Shown: one piece after another, positions 9,332-20,486 of the stretch
How the letters are laid out: every line of letters starts with the position of its first letter
Position numbering within the stretch: position 1 is the first letter of the stretch
NCBI GenBank assembly: GCA_033297075.1
Contig: MU858124.1
Span: 62,001 to 126,000 of the forward strand
Length of the DNA stretch: 64,000 nucleotides
Reading direction: 5' to 3'
Source: Rhypophila decipiens
Lineage: Eukaryota; Ascomycota; Sordariomycetes; Sordariales; Naviculisporaceae
Translations under genes and position numbers: made by a program
Notes under the pieces: generated by a model
What the model was told of the DNA's origin: nothing
What the model saw: the letters and a program-made list of their open reading frames with translations, nothing else
The model's database searches: none

Positions 9332-10463
9332 TTCAACTGCGATCGGTGATTTATGGACAGATGGATGACGAGGCCGCCTCTTGTTGATTATCTCTGCTCT
9401 CGTGACTGTTGATGATAATGATACAACGAGCACGCGAGCAGCAAGTTGAAAGATAACGACCTTTGTCGTTGTCCAACATTATTGCGCACGGCATTCAGCC
9501 CCAACGCCAAACCTAGACCTATTCGGGACTTTCCATCTCAATATGCTGCTTCGCATTGTCCTGGTTGTCGTGCCAAGAGATAGGAAGTGCCCAAGATTGC
9601 GTTGTTGCACAATAGATATCTGTTGTGATAGGCAGGTTTATATGCAGCACAGCCAGGGGCTTATGCTCCGCAGTCGAGGTGCATGGCATATATATAGAAA
9701 AGGGCGCCAAATACGGGCAGCACCAGTACTGACGCTGGAGTTTAGAAGACAGTTCAGGCACTGGAATACTGCAAGTCTGCAAGACTTTCATAACTACCTA
9801 GGTATACGTACAACAGCAAAGGGGTCAAAGTCCAATGTGAAAAAGCTATACACCGGCCCTGGCCTATTCCTGTATGGCCGAGGACGGTTAGCTTTAGAGT
9901 TGGCAGATCAACGTTGGACTTATAATGTCCTTCGCTCGCGCGTTCTCCTCCTTAATCACAGCATTCTGCATTCCCGTAACAAGGCTGATTTAACATCAAG
10001 AAGCATCTAGCAGATTTGCCTTTGTCAAAATCGCACGGAAATGTTGCATGGTCCCATCATTCTGCGATGTACCCCTGAAGGCTATTGTCCATGATCACGG
10101 CGTCCTGTCATGGGCGAGCCTTAGTTCATGATACTGATCGATTCGAGATCTAATACCGGAGATCTTGGCCGCCGACCCAGTTCCCATCAACCGCGTTTTC
10201 AATTTCCTAACAAAGTCTACATGGTCTTCAGGGCAATACTATGACTTCCGATAGAACAGGGCAAAATAAAATGTATTACCCTACTCCAGGTTTAATAGAA
10301 GATACAAGAGATATACAGCTTAAATAGCACCTCCTGTTTCTCTTCTTAGAATCTGTCTGAGAATATCTCTAATCCTCTTCACTCTAACCCCACCTTCTAT
10401 CCTTATAAAATACATTACTTATACTTTTATAAAACAAGAGGATAAATGGCCAAGCATTAGGCG
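9332..10463. other. Intergenic, increasingly AT-rich
   Basis: No supportable gene. The stretch 9543-10010 is open on the plus strand but has no recognisable protein features. Bases 10250-10440 are strongly AT- and TA-rich, as in RIP-affected DNA. Confidence 0.45.
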
Positions 10464-11520
10464 TTAGGCGTCCAACACCTTGCAGTGACATGGGATAAAA
10501 GAGATTGGCAGCTCGTGATTGCTGCGCCCGGCTGCCTCTGCCTTGGCCTGGATAGCGGCCCTGTGCTGTTGACTGGCGTACATGACGCCCATGTTATGGT
10601 AGCGGGCCAGATCGGCTGGCGACATGTACCCCGTGTCCTTGGGCACGGCCCATTGTTTGGTTGTCCTGGGGTCAACCCCGGGCGGCGTCCCCGAACACTT
10701 TGTTCCTGTTGTTCGGGAATATTACTTCTTCTGCCTTCTTTAGGTCCGGCGGCAGGTCGCTCCTCTCCTATACTACCAAGTCCCATGTGTCCTGGTGATC
10801 TTTGATGATCCAGGCGGCTAGCTCTTTCAGCACGCTCCTTACCTCATAGCTCGCTGAGCTCGACCCCCTGCTGTGGAAGGCCATCGGGAACAGACAGGAG
10901 TAGCACAGCATGCGCCCGTCCTTGTCGAGCTAGACATCGCCATCCCCACCAGGGAGTACCCGGCTATATAGCTCGGAGGACTGCTCAAGACGGTAGAATA
11001 CTCTGCTATAGTAATGGCCCTGCTAAGACCTCTCTACGACCCTTAGGGGTTCTTGGAGCTTGTCCCTTTTAATACAATGCCTATAGCCTAACTATACCCC
11101 GATCTGATCGCCTTCTACAAGGATCCGGTTATACACTTCACACCCGATCTAGCAGCAAGAATACACACAATATAAGGTTGTGCTTTTGGAGTGGGCACTC
11201 TTGTTGGAGTGGACAAATGTGACTGATTTCTTAGGGGCATGTTGCTATTAGCCTGTGGCGGGCGCGCACCGTCTTCTAGATATTGTCAAACACGCGGTTC
11301 ATACGAGTGTTCTCTAAGCAGGCCCGCCAGCGCCCAGTACGTACGCAGCATGGCATCCCTCCGCTCGGCGTCTACTGCCAGCCCGGACGCCCGGTTCGCC
11401 TGGAAATTGTCGTTGGTGCTCTTGAACGCGCTGCTCCTGGTGTCCGAGTCCTACTGCGACCCGGCGTAGCCGTAGCCCGTGCCCTGCGTACTCTCTAGTT
11501 TGCAGCGCCCAGAAGTCGTC
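10464..11520 (-). pseudogene. RIP-damaged relic gene, product unknown
   Basis: On the minus strand one frame reads as protein from about 11160 to 10680 except for several TAG codons, each of which would be CAG (Gln) before a C-to-T change. Intact blocks include DGRMLCYSCLFPMAFHSRG, SYEVRSVLKELAAWIIKDHQ and LKKAEEVIFPNNRNKVFGD. After a frame change it continues as TGYMSPADLARYHNMGVMYA to a stop at 10464. Upstream, after another frame change near 11280, RRDAMLRTYWALAGLLREHS is readable. Diverged tandem copies of a roughly 65-base segment lie at about 11401-11475 and 11507-11580. TAG from CAG is the expected scar of RIP, which targets duplicated DNA, so this was once a repeated gene or mobile element. 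I cannot name the family. It is clearly non-functional. Confidence 0.55.
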
Positions 11521-12354
11521 CTTGGTGGTCTTTCTCGAACGCCTTGTCGTCAGAGTCCTATGGCGACCTGGCGTAGGGAGGTTCGGTGAGGTGATGGTTA
11601 AAGGAACTGGATTAGGCCCGGATCGTCCCTCAACAGGATGGGAATGTAGAAGAAATGTCCTGCTGTTCAATTGCCAACCACAGCCTTCAAAGAGTGGGAA
11701 GGTGGCGATAACGGAAGTCGTGCTTATGGGAAGGCGTTTTTACATGAACTTAGCCTCCGAGTCTGCCCATGTAGCGAGGATCCCCGAGAATGGTGATAGG
11801 GGTTTCTTTGGGAGTATAGTGTTTAATTAACTGCGAGGAGAGGTAAGGTGTACTAAGAGTCTCATCAAACTAAATGTCATAAGACTAAAACATTGTCTAG
11901 TTAAATAGTGGACGAATAGTAAAAAGATATAAAGACTGTAACTGAAGTTGGCGGGCTAACTGATATTAGATAAAGAGGTGCAAAGAGGAAGTGTGATTAG
12001 AATCTACAACTAAGAAGGCTTGGTTAGTCTTAATACTCGTGGGATAAATGGTTGTGAAGTAGTATACAATGCTGAGAATAGGGGCATATGGGGCACTATC
12101 TAGGGCCCTTGAAACCAACCAGCCAGGCGTGGACACTAATATTTATATGCCTGCAATTATGAAAGGCATCGAAATTCATCGACCAAGGCATGCTCACGAA
12201 GTATCAGATGCCTGCAACGGAATTCTAGAGTGCGGAATAACAGATGCACCATTGCGTATTTACACCTCTGAAAGCCCTCTCGACCGAATCCTCCCCGTCC
12301 CACGTGCCCGAGAGTGTGGTCGCCTTCACAAAAGTAACTGTCCGCAGTTATAGC
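11521..12354. other. Intergenic, AT-rich RIP-like DNA
   Basis: No gene. Bases 11830-12060 are AT-rich with many TA steps and stops in all frames, consistent with the same RIP-affected island as the relic gene next to it. Confidence 0.45.
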
Positions 12355-14049
12355 TCATGCCTTGCCCTCCTTCCCTTCGCTCTCCGCCCCCGAGTACGTT
12401 TTGATCTTAAGATCCTCCGGAACCCTCACCCACTGCTTGGTGACAGGGTCCAGAAACTCGTCTTGCATCCGCTGCCACTCCCGCTTGACGACCTCGGCCC
12501 TCTTTTCATCCCTCGGCTTGATGATGCACTCGAACGGCGCTGGTACCGCTGCCAGCCCACCTCGCAAGTCCTCAGTATCAATCTTGTCCGGGTCCGGAGT
12601 CGAGATATCAAACGCCCACAACATACAAGCCATGGCCAAGAACAGACTCCTCTCGGCAGTATGAATCCCCTGACACAGTCTTCTGCCCGCCCCAAACAAG
12701 TAGTTATGTCTCGGCGGCGCTTTTCCATCCTCAAGCCCCCCTGCGTTGCCTACCGCAATCTCATGCTCCGACCTCGTCTCATCCTTGAATCTCAACGGGT
12801 CAAACCTCCTCGGATCAGGGAAACTTTCCGGGTCCATGTTCAACGCCCACACATTCAGAATGACCGAGGACCCAGCAGGGATTTTGTATCCCTCGTACAC
12901 ATCATCCTTGACAGGTGAATGTGCAATCAAGATGGTAATACTAGGCACCCATCTCAGCGTCTCCTTCAAACAGCCCCTAACATACGGAAGACTATCATAA
13001 TCGTCCAAAGTAGGCAACCGATCCCTGCCCACGACAGCATCAATCTCCTGTTGCGCCTGTTTCTGAACATCGGGATGTGTAACCATAGCCATCAAAAACC
13101 CCAGCATTTGATCAGCAGTGGTACTACTCCCCGCCTCGACAATATCACCAGCCAAGTAACTCGCAAACTCATCCGAGAACCCTTCCTCCTTTTGAACCCC
13201 AGTCAAAGCAGCAGCATGGCACGGCATGATACTCCCATCAAGCGTTTTTTTCTTTCCCTCCAACCAGCGTTCCAGAAACAACTCCGTAGTGCGCCTCTCA
13301 ATATCCATACCCGCCCTAGCAACAGGCAACAAAGACCTCGGAATCCTCTGCAAAATAGGATAACAATCCATCATTTGCGCGGGTATGCTAACCCCCAAAT
13401 CGCAAACCTCTTCGAAAATCTGCACCACACTTTGAAGACGGGGATCATCCCAGCTCAACGTCCGAAACCCGTAGACCATCTGACAGGAAATACTATTCGA
13501 GAATCTCTGCAAGTGCCGTTTATACTGAGCGCCATCATCCAAAATATCGACCAACATCTGCCTCGACTCCAGGGTCTGGTACGGCCCATATGCTCTCGAG
13601 ACTTTGGCGTTCAAAATATTGTGATTAATCCTATGTACCATCTTCCATGTCGGGGAATAAGGCATGGCAACGGGACGAAGACCGCGACTGGCGATCTCAT
13701 TAAAGATGTAGAGCGACGGGCGGGAGGAGTAATTTGCGCCGCGCTTGTCGAGGAGGTCTTTGGCAATTTTTGGGGATTGGATCATGATCAGGGGCGAGGA
13801 GCCGACCATTAGGGTGTAGATGTCTCCGTGTTTTTTGCCTAGGTCTTGGAACGATTTGTATATTTTGTGCGGGCCCGGCATTTGGTGCAGGTTTCCTAGG
13901 ATGGGCAGGGTGCGTGGACCTGGGGGGAGGTTGGATGGTCGGCGGCCTACAAGGAGGAGTTTGACCAACAGGTAGCATGTTAGGAGGAGGAGGATTGATG
14001 AGATGGGCGACAGGTTTGTGAGACCTGTCAAGGTGAGAGGGACGGCCAT
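12355..14049 (-). CDS. Cytochrome P450, OrdA-like microsomal class
   Basis: An intronless gene of 564 residues. The start at 14049 was chosen because it gives MAVPLTLTG followed by a leucine-rich anchor (SSILLLLTCYLLVKLLL) and the proline-rich hinge LPPGPRTLPILGNLHQMPGP. Earlier in-frame Met codons lie in probable leader sequence. Motifs: EAGSSTTADQ (I helix), KETLR (ExxR), DPRRFDPLRF and the haem loop FGAGRRLCQG with Cys459. The overall form resembles fungal P450s such as O-methylsterigmatocystin oxidoreductase. The C-terminus runs about 100 residues past the haem loop, ending in a charged tail. It lies about 4.4 kb from the terpene trio, across the relic gene and on the other strand. It could be a late cluster enzyme, but its promoter lacks the shared hexamers, so I would not assume that. 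Confidence 0.85.
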   Translation of the reverse strand: MAVPLTLTGLTNLSPISSILLLLTCYLLVKLLLVGRRPSNLPPGPRTLPILGNLHQMPGPHKIYKSFQDLGKKHGDIYTLMVGSSPLIMIQSPKIAKDLLDKRGANYSSRPSLYIFNEIASRGLRPVAMPYSPTWKMVHRINHNILNAKVSRAYGPYQTLESRQMLVDILDDGAQYKRHLQRFSNSISCQMVYGFRTLSWDDPRLQSVVQIFEEVCDLGVSIPAQMMDCYPILQRIPRSLLPVARAGMDIERRTTELFLERWLEGKKKTLDGSIMPCHAAALTGVQKEEGFSDEFASYLAGDIVEAGSSTTADQMLGFLMAMVTHPDVQKQAQQEIDAVVGRDRLPTLDDYDSLPYVRGCLKETLRWVPSITILIAHSPVKDDVYEGYKIPAGSSVILNVWALNMDPESFPDPRRFDPLRFKDETRSEHEIAVGNAGGLEDGKAPPRHNYLFGAGRRLCQGIHTAERSLFLAMACMLWAFDISTPDPDKIDTEDLRGGLAAVPAPFECIIKPRDEKRAEVVKREWQRMQDEFLDPVTKQWVRVPEDLKIKTYSGAESEGKEGKA

Positions 14050-14831
14050 GGTGACTTGGTCAAGACGTCGACTTGGCAGGAGTATGAAGCTGAAGTGAGA
14101 AGGATGGATGTGAGTGATGGAGGGACTGAGATGGTGCTCAATGGCAAGATGGACAATGGCTCTCTTTAAAGACGGACGTCGCAAAGCTCATGCAGGACGA
14201 TCCAGGCCGAGATATCGAGTCCAATAACCCCTCACTTAAGGCTCAAGAACAGTTGAGGGTGTACAGAGTCCCACGGATTTGGTTAGCATTCAATGTGATA
14301 CATGACGCTATAGCGGGGACTAACTAAACGAGGCATCACGATTCGTCGACGATGACAGCCCCGAATGCTTGGGTACCCGGAACTGGCGATATGTTTCCCT
14401 AGCGTGGCCACCATACAATTCCTGAATCCTGCGTGCAGATCTCTCGCTGTAATTGGCTATTAGTCATGCAGAAGTGATAATATTTAGTTTGGTGACAAGT
14501 TTCGAGAATCTGTGGTTCTGGCGTTGGCATCCGATGCAATCACCGTATAGATTGCAGTTTAACCTAGGCTTTCCCTCTCAGGGGTTGCATTGGGTTAGAC
14601 GTGTGTGTCACCAAGCGAGCTGCAGCAAACAATATTCCTCTAGAGTTCAGACCTTCCAGAGATAGTGTTACAAAAGACCATGCATACATGGCCATACGGG
14701 CAGTGCATGATGGGTGTGAGTCCTTGGGGGGGCAAAGTGCCAAAATGACGGTGGCGCCAGATACCAAAGCCAGGACAAATTATCGTAACAAAAAGAAATT
14801 ATGTTACCGCTGAAAAAGAAATCGAGGAAAG
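14050..14831. other. Intergenic between P450 and tRNA-Ser
   Basis: No supportable gene. The right end holds a short dispersed repeat (14751-14818), described separately. Confidence 0.5.
14751..14818 (+). repeat. Short dispersed repeat beside tRNA, copy 1
   Basis: The first 29 bases match 23836-23864 at 25 positions, and looser similarity (an ATTATG..A.C.GCTG.AAA pattern) follows for about 40 bases. Both copies lie directly beside a tRNA gene, on the same strand of the window. They may be ends of an element that inserts near tRNA genes. Confidence 0.45.
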
Positions 14832-14924
14832 CGACGTGGGCCTGATTCGAACAGACGCCCCCGAAGGGACTAGATTACACGAAAGATTCGAGTCTAGCGC
14901 ATTAGACCACTCTGCCACCACGCC
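14832..14924 (-). tRNA. tRNA-Ser(CGA) with an 11-base intron
   Basis: The minus strand folds into a complete class II tRNA. The acceptor pairs GGCGTGG with CCACGTC and leaves discriminator G. The D stem is GCA/TGC, the anticodon stem CTAGA/TCTAG, the long variable arm CCC-TTCG-GGG, and the T arm GTCTG/CAGGC. The loop reads CT-CGA-A, then an 11-base intron, then A. The intron contains TCG, which can pair with the CGA anticodon as expected in a pre-tRNA. It decodes UCG serine codons. Confidence 0.9.
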
Positions 14925-15641
14925 GGATAGAGCTCAAACTGATTACCTGACAGACGGACAATTCCAAATTTATTAAGAAGTGACCGAAACACTATATATA
15001 TATATATTTTTTTTTTACGTGTAGCAAATAATTGAATGCAATATTGTGAACAAATGGCAGCATAATTTCATTCTTCTGAAGCCGCACGTTGATGCCAGAA
15101 GAAGTCGCTCTCCGGGTGCAGATTCAGGGGTAAAAACAACGAGTTATGTTTGGGAGATGACGTCAAACTCAGCACAAAAGCTCCGCGTGAGACATTCACA
15201 TAATCCGTGCAAGATATTTATCCCGGCCTTCAAGAACCTGCCTGGCTCGGCGGGAGTCGGCGATAAGATGTCCTGAACGGGCGGCTCAGTGATCACGGCC
15301 ATGAATTCAGGCCGCTCGGGAGGATCTCGGGCCTGGAACCCCTCGTTTTAAACCGATCAACCCCCACCTTCCCGTGTCGATCTCGCATCCAGCGTCAATC
15401 TTATACGACATCACCGGCACCTGCCAGAATGGGCACTCTGCCATCGTTCCTGACTCACTCGCCGGACGAGGATCCACATCGACCACGACGGTGATGCTTT
15501 TTACCTTTTAGGCCCGGGATCTTTTAGCAATTCTATCGCGTATCCGGTCTTTAAAACGAGCTTCGTTCCCCGACCATTTCCTTGAAGAACTGCTACCACA
15601 TCGTGTTCGTAAAACCCCATTTGCACCCATCGCCTAGCAAA
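14925..15641. other. Intergenic upstream of the S58 peptidase
   Basis: No gene. A TA/T tract lies at 14994-15016. The right half is the probable promoter and leader of the downstream gene. Confidence 0.5.
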
Positions 15642-16946
15642 ATGTCGTCCCAATCAACCTCAACAGTCGGGCCCTCTTCCTCGCCACCACGAGTCCGCAT
15701 CCGAGACCTCCACCCAAAAATCCACCTCGAACTGGGCCGATGGCCTCCCGGAAAACTCAACTCCATAACCGACGTCCCCGGGGTGCTGGTCCACACCGAA
15801 TCAATCCACCTCCCGGCCATCTCCTCGTCGTCTCGAAAGAAGACCCAAACAGGCGCAGTAAACACCGGCCTAACCACCATCCTCCCCCGCCGGGACTTCT
15901 TCAACCAAGCCTGCTACGCCGGTCTCTTTCGCTTCAACGGATCCGGCGAATTGACCGGCTCACATTGGATCGAAGAGACTGGCTTGCTGCATAGCCCGAT
16001 TATTCTGACGAATTCTTTTGCGGTCGGGGCGGCTTATTCGGGGATATACGAGTACGCCATCAGGGAGTATAGTGATTCCTCTACTGGGCGGGTGGATTGG
16101 TTCATGTTGCCCGCTGTGGGGGAGACGTTTGATGGGTATCTCAGTGATATTTCGCGGTTTGTAGTTACTCCGGAGCATGTGGTTAGAGGGATCGAAAAGG
16201 CAATGGGGGAGGTGGATGATATGGGCAATGCAAAGAATGCTGTGGAGGAAGGGAATACGGGCGGTGGGACGGGCATGATTTGTCATTTTTGGAAGGGCGG
16301 TACGGGGTCAAGCAGCCGGGTTGTTGAGGCTGGAATACCAGTCAAGGGAGAGAAGGATGGCAAGACGGAATACACAGTCGGAGCATTGGTTCAAGCAAAT
16401 TACGGAAGGCCGGATGCGCTTCGGATAGGCGGTGTCCCGGTTGGCAGGATCTTGACCGAGGAGAGCAAGAACAAGGCCGCAGATGACGATCAGAAAAAGA
16501 AAGAGATGAAAGAGCTCGAGGACGAGAAGAATAGAAAGGACGGGAGCATCATTGTCATTTTGGCCACTGATGCCCCGCTGCATCCGCTTCAACTGCAGAG
16601 ACTGGCGAAACGGGCCACTTCGGGGTTGAGTCGGGTCGGCGGTGTCGGACACAACCCGTCTGGAGACATCTTTCTGGCATTCTCGACGGCGAACGAGATT
16701 CCGGTGCAGACAGTCACTGCCAATAAGAGGAGCGTCGACCCATGGAAGCCGACGGCTATGGATGTCCAGGTGCTGGATGATCAGACTATCAACGCGCTGT
16801 TTGAGGCCGCGGCGGATGCGACTGAGGAGGCTATTTATAATACGCTTTGTATGGCCGAGACAATGGTCGGCTTAGATGGGAGGGTCATTGAGGCGTTGCC
16901 GTTGGATCGAGTGAGGGAGATTCTGGACAATTATCTTGTTGGCTAA
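15642..16946 (+). CDS. S58 family (DmpA-type) aminopeptidase
   Basis: A single exon of 434 residues, starting at the ATG in a good context (GCAAAATG) rather than 60 bases upstream. The sequence follows the P1/DmpA N-terminal nucleophile family. These enzymes cleave themselves before a Ser or Thr to make alpha and beta chains and then act as D- or beta-aminopeptidases. Seen here: [12 protein letters not shown] near residue 42, [46 protein letters not shown], and the cleavage region [14 protein letters not shown], where Ser302 is the predicted nucleophile. The end has [23 protein letters not shown] charged Lys/Glu-rich insert (about residues 280-298) precedes the cleavage site. No signal peptide is seen. 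The natural substrate in fungi is not established. Confidence 0.85.
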   Translation: MSSQSTSTVGPSSSPPRVRIRDLHPKIHLELGRWPPGKLNSITDVPGVLVHTESIHLPAISSSSRKKTQTGAVNTGLTTILPRRDFFNQACYAGLFRFNGSGELTGSHWIEETGLLHSPIILTNSFAVGAAYSGIYEYAIREYSDSSTGRVDWFMLPAVGETFDGYLSDISRFVVTPEHVVRGIEKAMGEVDDMGNAKNAVEEGNTGGGTGMICHFWKGGTGSSSRVVEAGIPVKGEKDGKTEYTVGALVQANYGRPDALRIGGVPVGRILTEESKNKAADDDQKKKEMKELEDEKNRKDGSIIVILATDAPLHPLQLQRLAKRATSGLSRVGGVGHNPSGDIFLAFSTANEIPVQTVTANKRSVDPWKPTAMDVQVLDDQTINALFEAAADATEEAIYNTLCMAETMVGLDGRVIEALPLDRVREILDNYLVG

Positions 16947-17785
16947 TGCTGTACCGCCCTGACTACAAGACTGATCTGAGCTTTAAACTTGGTAATTCTG
17001 TTTTTAATTACCCTTTCCCCGCGTTCACGGCGTACACAATTTTACCTCGCTCCCGTGCACAGCACCGCAGATGGCCCGAGGTTACTGCCGTGTCCTGTCT
17101 TGTGTGGCCATTGTTGACCGCCCCTTTTGGTTGGATCTCGGACCGACAGTACGACCCTGGATCGACAATCACGGTGACCTTTGGCCAAGCAGCGACTGGC
17201 TTGCGAGTTACGAGTGACCACTTTCCCATGGTTAATGTCAGCTGACAAGATACAATTTTCCGGTTCTGTATCATTGAAACAGTTCTTGAGGTTTAAAACT
17301 CTAATCCCATGTCTGTCTCTTGGTCCAGTTAAAGAACGTCCCCTGACCTCGACCAAAAGCAAGGCTCCTCCCTGCCGGAGATACAACAGCAACCCATGAT
17401 AATAGCTGCAGCCAATCAGTACGAAACTCGGAATGCATGCACGACGTTCTGCCTGGCATCCTTGATCCTTCCCTCGCATGCTGAGGGCCCATCGTGCATG
17501 TTTGGTTCGACGCCGGCAATCATGCCGCCTATTTGCGGGCAAGCTGAGCCTGTGCCGCCGGGGGGCAGTCGGATGACGGGAGACTCGGACTCACACACAG
17601 CCCAGGCAAATGACCAGGCCAGGGATGAACGGGACAAAACGAGGCGTTGTCATTGGATCTTCAATCCTATTACAACATTAGCGTTAATCCCTGACGTCAG
17701 GAGATATAAACTTTTTAGCCCTTCCACTTTCTGCGCCATTCCTCGTCCTTGGATCCCGACATTCAGCATAATTCTCTTAGCAATC
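16947..17785. other. Intergenic, promoter of the GH31 gene
   Basis: No gene. The reading frame of the GH31 enzyme stays open up to 17396, but that part reads as leader and promoter because the signal peptide begins only at 17786. Confidence 0.5.
17705..17710 (+). promoter_or_regulatory. TATA box of the GH31 gene
   Basis: TATAAA lies 81 bases before the chosen start codon. This also argues that the open frame upstream of it is not translated. Confidence 0.5.
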
Positions 17786-20380
17786 ATGCTTTCTCTCACT
17801 CTTATTCTCTTTTTCTTGCTCTCGCCCTTCCTTTCTCAGGCCCAAAAGAGCTGTGGTTCAGGCTACCGTCTGGGCAAAGTCACCAATTCTGCATCGGGCT
17901 TCGTCGCCGAGCTGCAGCTGCTCGAGCCGCCACAATGCTCGTCGAATTATGCGGAAATCAAGGAACTAAAGTTGACGGTCGAGTACCAGACAGACACGCG
18001 TCTTCACGTGCTGATTGAAGATGCCGCCCACCAGGTGTACCAGGTGCAGGAGGACATCTTGCCGAGACCTCCAGCGGGCGGCTCGACTGTCGATGCCTCT
18101 CTTTTGAGGTTCGAGTTTACTACCAACGACCACTTTGGCTTCAAGATCACGCGAAAGCCCACAGGTGAGGTTCTCTTTGACACGTCTCATTCTGGCTCTG
18201 CGTACTCAGGCCCGACTGAGCCAACTTTGATCTTTCAGCCACAATACGTTCGGCTGAGGACGAGCTTGCCAAAGGATGCCAACATCTACGGACTGGGCGA
18301 GCATTCCGACTCTTTCAGACTTGCGTCCAAGTACACGCGGACCTTGTGGAACTCGGAGAACCCATTCATTCCACGAAACCAGAACCTCTACGGTAGCCAC
18401 CCTATCTATTTTGACCATCGCGGATCCTCGGGCACCCACGGCGTGTTTCTTCTCAATGCAAATGGGATGGACGTCAAGCTGGACCAGACAGCCAACGGAA
18501 CCCAGTATCTCGAGTACAACACTCTGGGCGGCGTGCTAGACTTTTACTTTCTCGCCGGCCCTGAACCAGCAGCCGTTACCCAACAGTACACCGAGGTAGT
18601 CGGCTTGCCCGCCATGATGCCCTACTGGACCTTTGGCTTCCACCAGTGCAAATTCGGCTGGGACAGCCTCGACGTGCTCAACGGCGTCGTAGCCAACTAC
18701 TCAGAGGCCAAAATCCCGCTCGAGGGAATATGGGCAGACATCAATTACATGGATGGCCACAAGGACTTTACCGCTGACCCCGGCAAATTCCCGCTCTCGA
18801 AATTCCAAGGCCTCACATCCGACCTACACGCCAAGAACCAACATCTCGTTGCCATTCTAGACCCAGGCATCAAGCCCGAACAAGGCTACGCCACCTTTAT
18901 GCGCGGCTCCTCGCAAGACGTCTTTCTAAAAACCGCCGACGGAAAGGGTTACTACACGGGCAACCAATGGCCCGGCCAAGTCGTCTGGCCAGACTGGTTC
19001 CATCCCAACGCCACCAACTGGTGGACTGAAGAGATCAAACTGTTCTTTGACCCCCAAACAGGGCTCAACATCTCGGCCCTATGGAACGACATGAACGAAG
19101 CCTCCAACATGTGTTCCATGTCTGATCTCGACTCATCCTGCGACTCCAAGGTATCTCCCGCATGGTCTGGTCCCAACGCCGGTCCCAAAAAGGGCCTCCC
19201 CGGTCGAAACCTGTTCCATCCCCCCTTTTACAAAATAGGAAACCACTGGGGCGACATCAGCAGCAACACGCTCTTCACCAACGTCTCCAACCACGACGGC
19301 ACATACCAATACGACACGCACAACCTCTACGGCACAATGATGGCTACCGCATCATACAATGCCCTCCTCGCCCGCTCCCCAAACAAAAAGCCATTCGTCC
19401 TAACCCGCAGCAACTTCCCCGGGAGCGGCAAACACTCGGCCCATTGGTTCGGCGATAATGCCTCGACATGGGACGACTACCGCATCACCATACGGCAGAT
19501 GCTCGCGTACGTCTCGATGCACGCCATTCCCATGGTTGGAGCCGACGTCTGCGGGTTCAACTTTGACGCCCAAGAGAAAATGTGTGCTCGGTGGGCGCTG
19601 ATGGCTGCTTTTCAGCCGTTCTACAGGAATCACGCGGACCAATCTGCCCCGCCGCAGGAGTTTTATAGGTGGGAGGTGGTGGCGAGCGCGGCGAGGAAGG
19701 GGATTGATGCGCGGTATCGGTTGTTGGATTATATCTATACCGGGATGAGGAGGCAGACTTTGAATGGGCAGGACACGGTGCCGCTGGTGCAGCCTTTATT
19801 TTTTGTGTGGCCGGGGGATAACGCCACGTGGGGGATTGAGACGCAGTGGGTTTTGGGCGGGGGGATACTTGTGAGCCCTGTTGTGGATGATGATTCTACG
19901 AGTGTAAAGTATTATCTCCCCCCTGGGGATGGGGAGATGAGGTATTATGACTTTTGGACTGGGAAACAGGTCGATGGCGAGTTCGGATGGAGGACCGAGA
20001 CGAATGTGAGTTTCACGGATATGCCGGTTCATTTTATCGGTGGGAACATCGTGCCGATGAGGGTCGAGAGCGCCATGAGTACTGCTGAGGTGAGGGCCAA
20101 GAATTTCACCATCGTGGTTGCGCCTGATGCGGAGGGTGTGGCGACGGGATGGCTTCATCTTGACGATGGAGTGAGCTTGGATGTCGGGAAGGATTTCTCG
20201 AATATCGAGCTTTCTTGGGACGGGGAAAGCAGGGTTCTTGAGGCCAAGGGGACGTTTGGGTTCAAGACGGATGTGGTCGTTGAGAGCGTGACTGTCCTTG
20301 GGCTTGGGGCGGATGGAGGCTCGGTCACCAAAACGGGATCGTGGCAGCTGTGGGCTGGGTTCAAGGTTCGGTTTGAGTGA
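17786..20380 (+). CDS. Secreted GH31 alpha-glucosidase
   Basis: A single exon of 864 residues. Starting at 17786 gives a clear signal peptide, MLSLTLILFFLLSPFLSQAQ. The catalytic domain carries the GH31 nucleophile motif ALWNDMNEAS (Asp435) and the acid/base region HWFGDNASTWDDY (Asp557). Further conserved pieces are NIYGLGEHSDSF, MMPYWTFGFHQCKFGW, GIWADINYMD, VGADVCGFNFD and FQPFYRNHAD. The C-terminal beta domains follow. Many N-glycosylation sequons are present. Length and motifs suit fungal extracellular alpha-glucosidases of the AgdC type, which release glucose from starch or malto-oligosaccharides; related members act on other alpha- or even beta-glucosides. The gene converges with a Dal5-type transporter 106 bases beyond. 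Family certain, exact specificity not. Confidence 0.9.
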   Translation: MLSLTLILFFLLSPFLSQAQKSCGSGYRLGKVTNSASGFVAELQLLEPPQCSSNYAEIKELKLTVEYQTDTRLHVLIEDAAHQVYQVQEDILPRPPAGGSTVDASLLRFEFTTNDHFGFKITRKPTGEVLFDTSHSGSAYSGPTEPTLIFQPQYVRLRTSLPKDANIYGLGEHSDSFRLASKYTRTLWNSENPFIPRNQNLYGSHPIYFDHRGSSGTHGVFLLNANGMDVKLDQTANGTQYLEYNTLGGVLDFYFLAGPEPAAVTQQYTEVVGLPAMMPYWTFGFHQCKFGWDSLDVLNGVVANYSEAKIPLEGIWADINYMDGHKDFTADPGKFPLSKFQGLTSDLHAKNQHLVAILDPGIKPEQGYATFMRGSSQDVFLKTADGKGYYTGNQWPGQVVWPDWFHPNATNWWTEEIKLFFDPQTGLNISALWNDMNEASNMCSMSDLDSSCDSKVSPAWSGPNAGPKKGLPGRNLFHPPFYKIGNHWGDISSNTLFTNVSNHDGTYQYDTHNLYGTMMATASYNALLARSPNKKPFVLTRSNFPGSGKHSAHWFGDNASTWDDYRITIRQMLAYVSMHAIPMVGADVCGFNFDAQEKMCARWALMAAFQPFYRNHADQSAPPQEFYRWEVVASAARKGIDARYRLLDYIYTGMRRQTLNGQDTVPLVQPLFFVWPGDNATWGIETQWVLGGGILVSPVVDDDSTSVKYYLPPGDGEMRYYDFWTGKQVDGEFGWRTETNVSFTDMPVHFIGGNIVPMRVESAMSTAEVRAKNFTIVVAPDAEGVATGWLHLDDGVSLDVGKDFSNIELSWDGESRVLEAKGTFGFKTDVVVESVTVLGLGADGGSVTKTGSWQLWAGFKVRFE

Positions 20381-20486
20381 CGAACCGTAGGTTACGACAA
20401 TTATCTGACGTAGCTTTTAAGTATTAGACCTTAAAGAGTATGCCTAATCCATTTGCATGACTACAACGACAAGTACATGTCCCAAC

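Noticed and set aside
9543..10010. 155-codon plus-strand open frame
   Set aside because: No protein-like features or splice-linked partner; it lies beside AT-rich damaged DNA.
12919..13812. 297-codon plus-strand open frame
   Set aside because: It lies entirely antisense to the second P450, whose motifs are complete; this is a shadow of that gene.
2534..14049. A true abscisic acid cluster
   Set aside because: Only the cyclase and P450s fit. No short-chain dehydrogenase is present, a sulfotransferase-like gene is added, and the second P450 lies across a relic gene on the other strand.
17396..17785. N-terminal extension of the GH31 enzyme by 130 residues
   Set aside because: It would bury the signal peptide and run across the TATA box at 17705.
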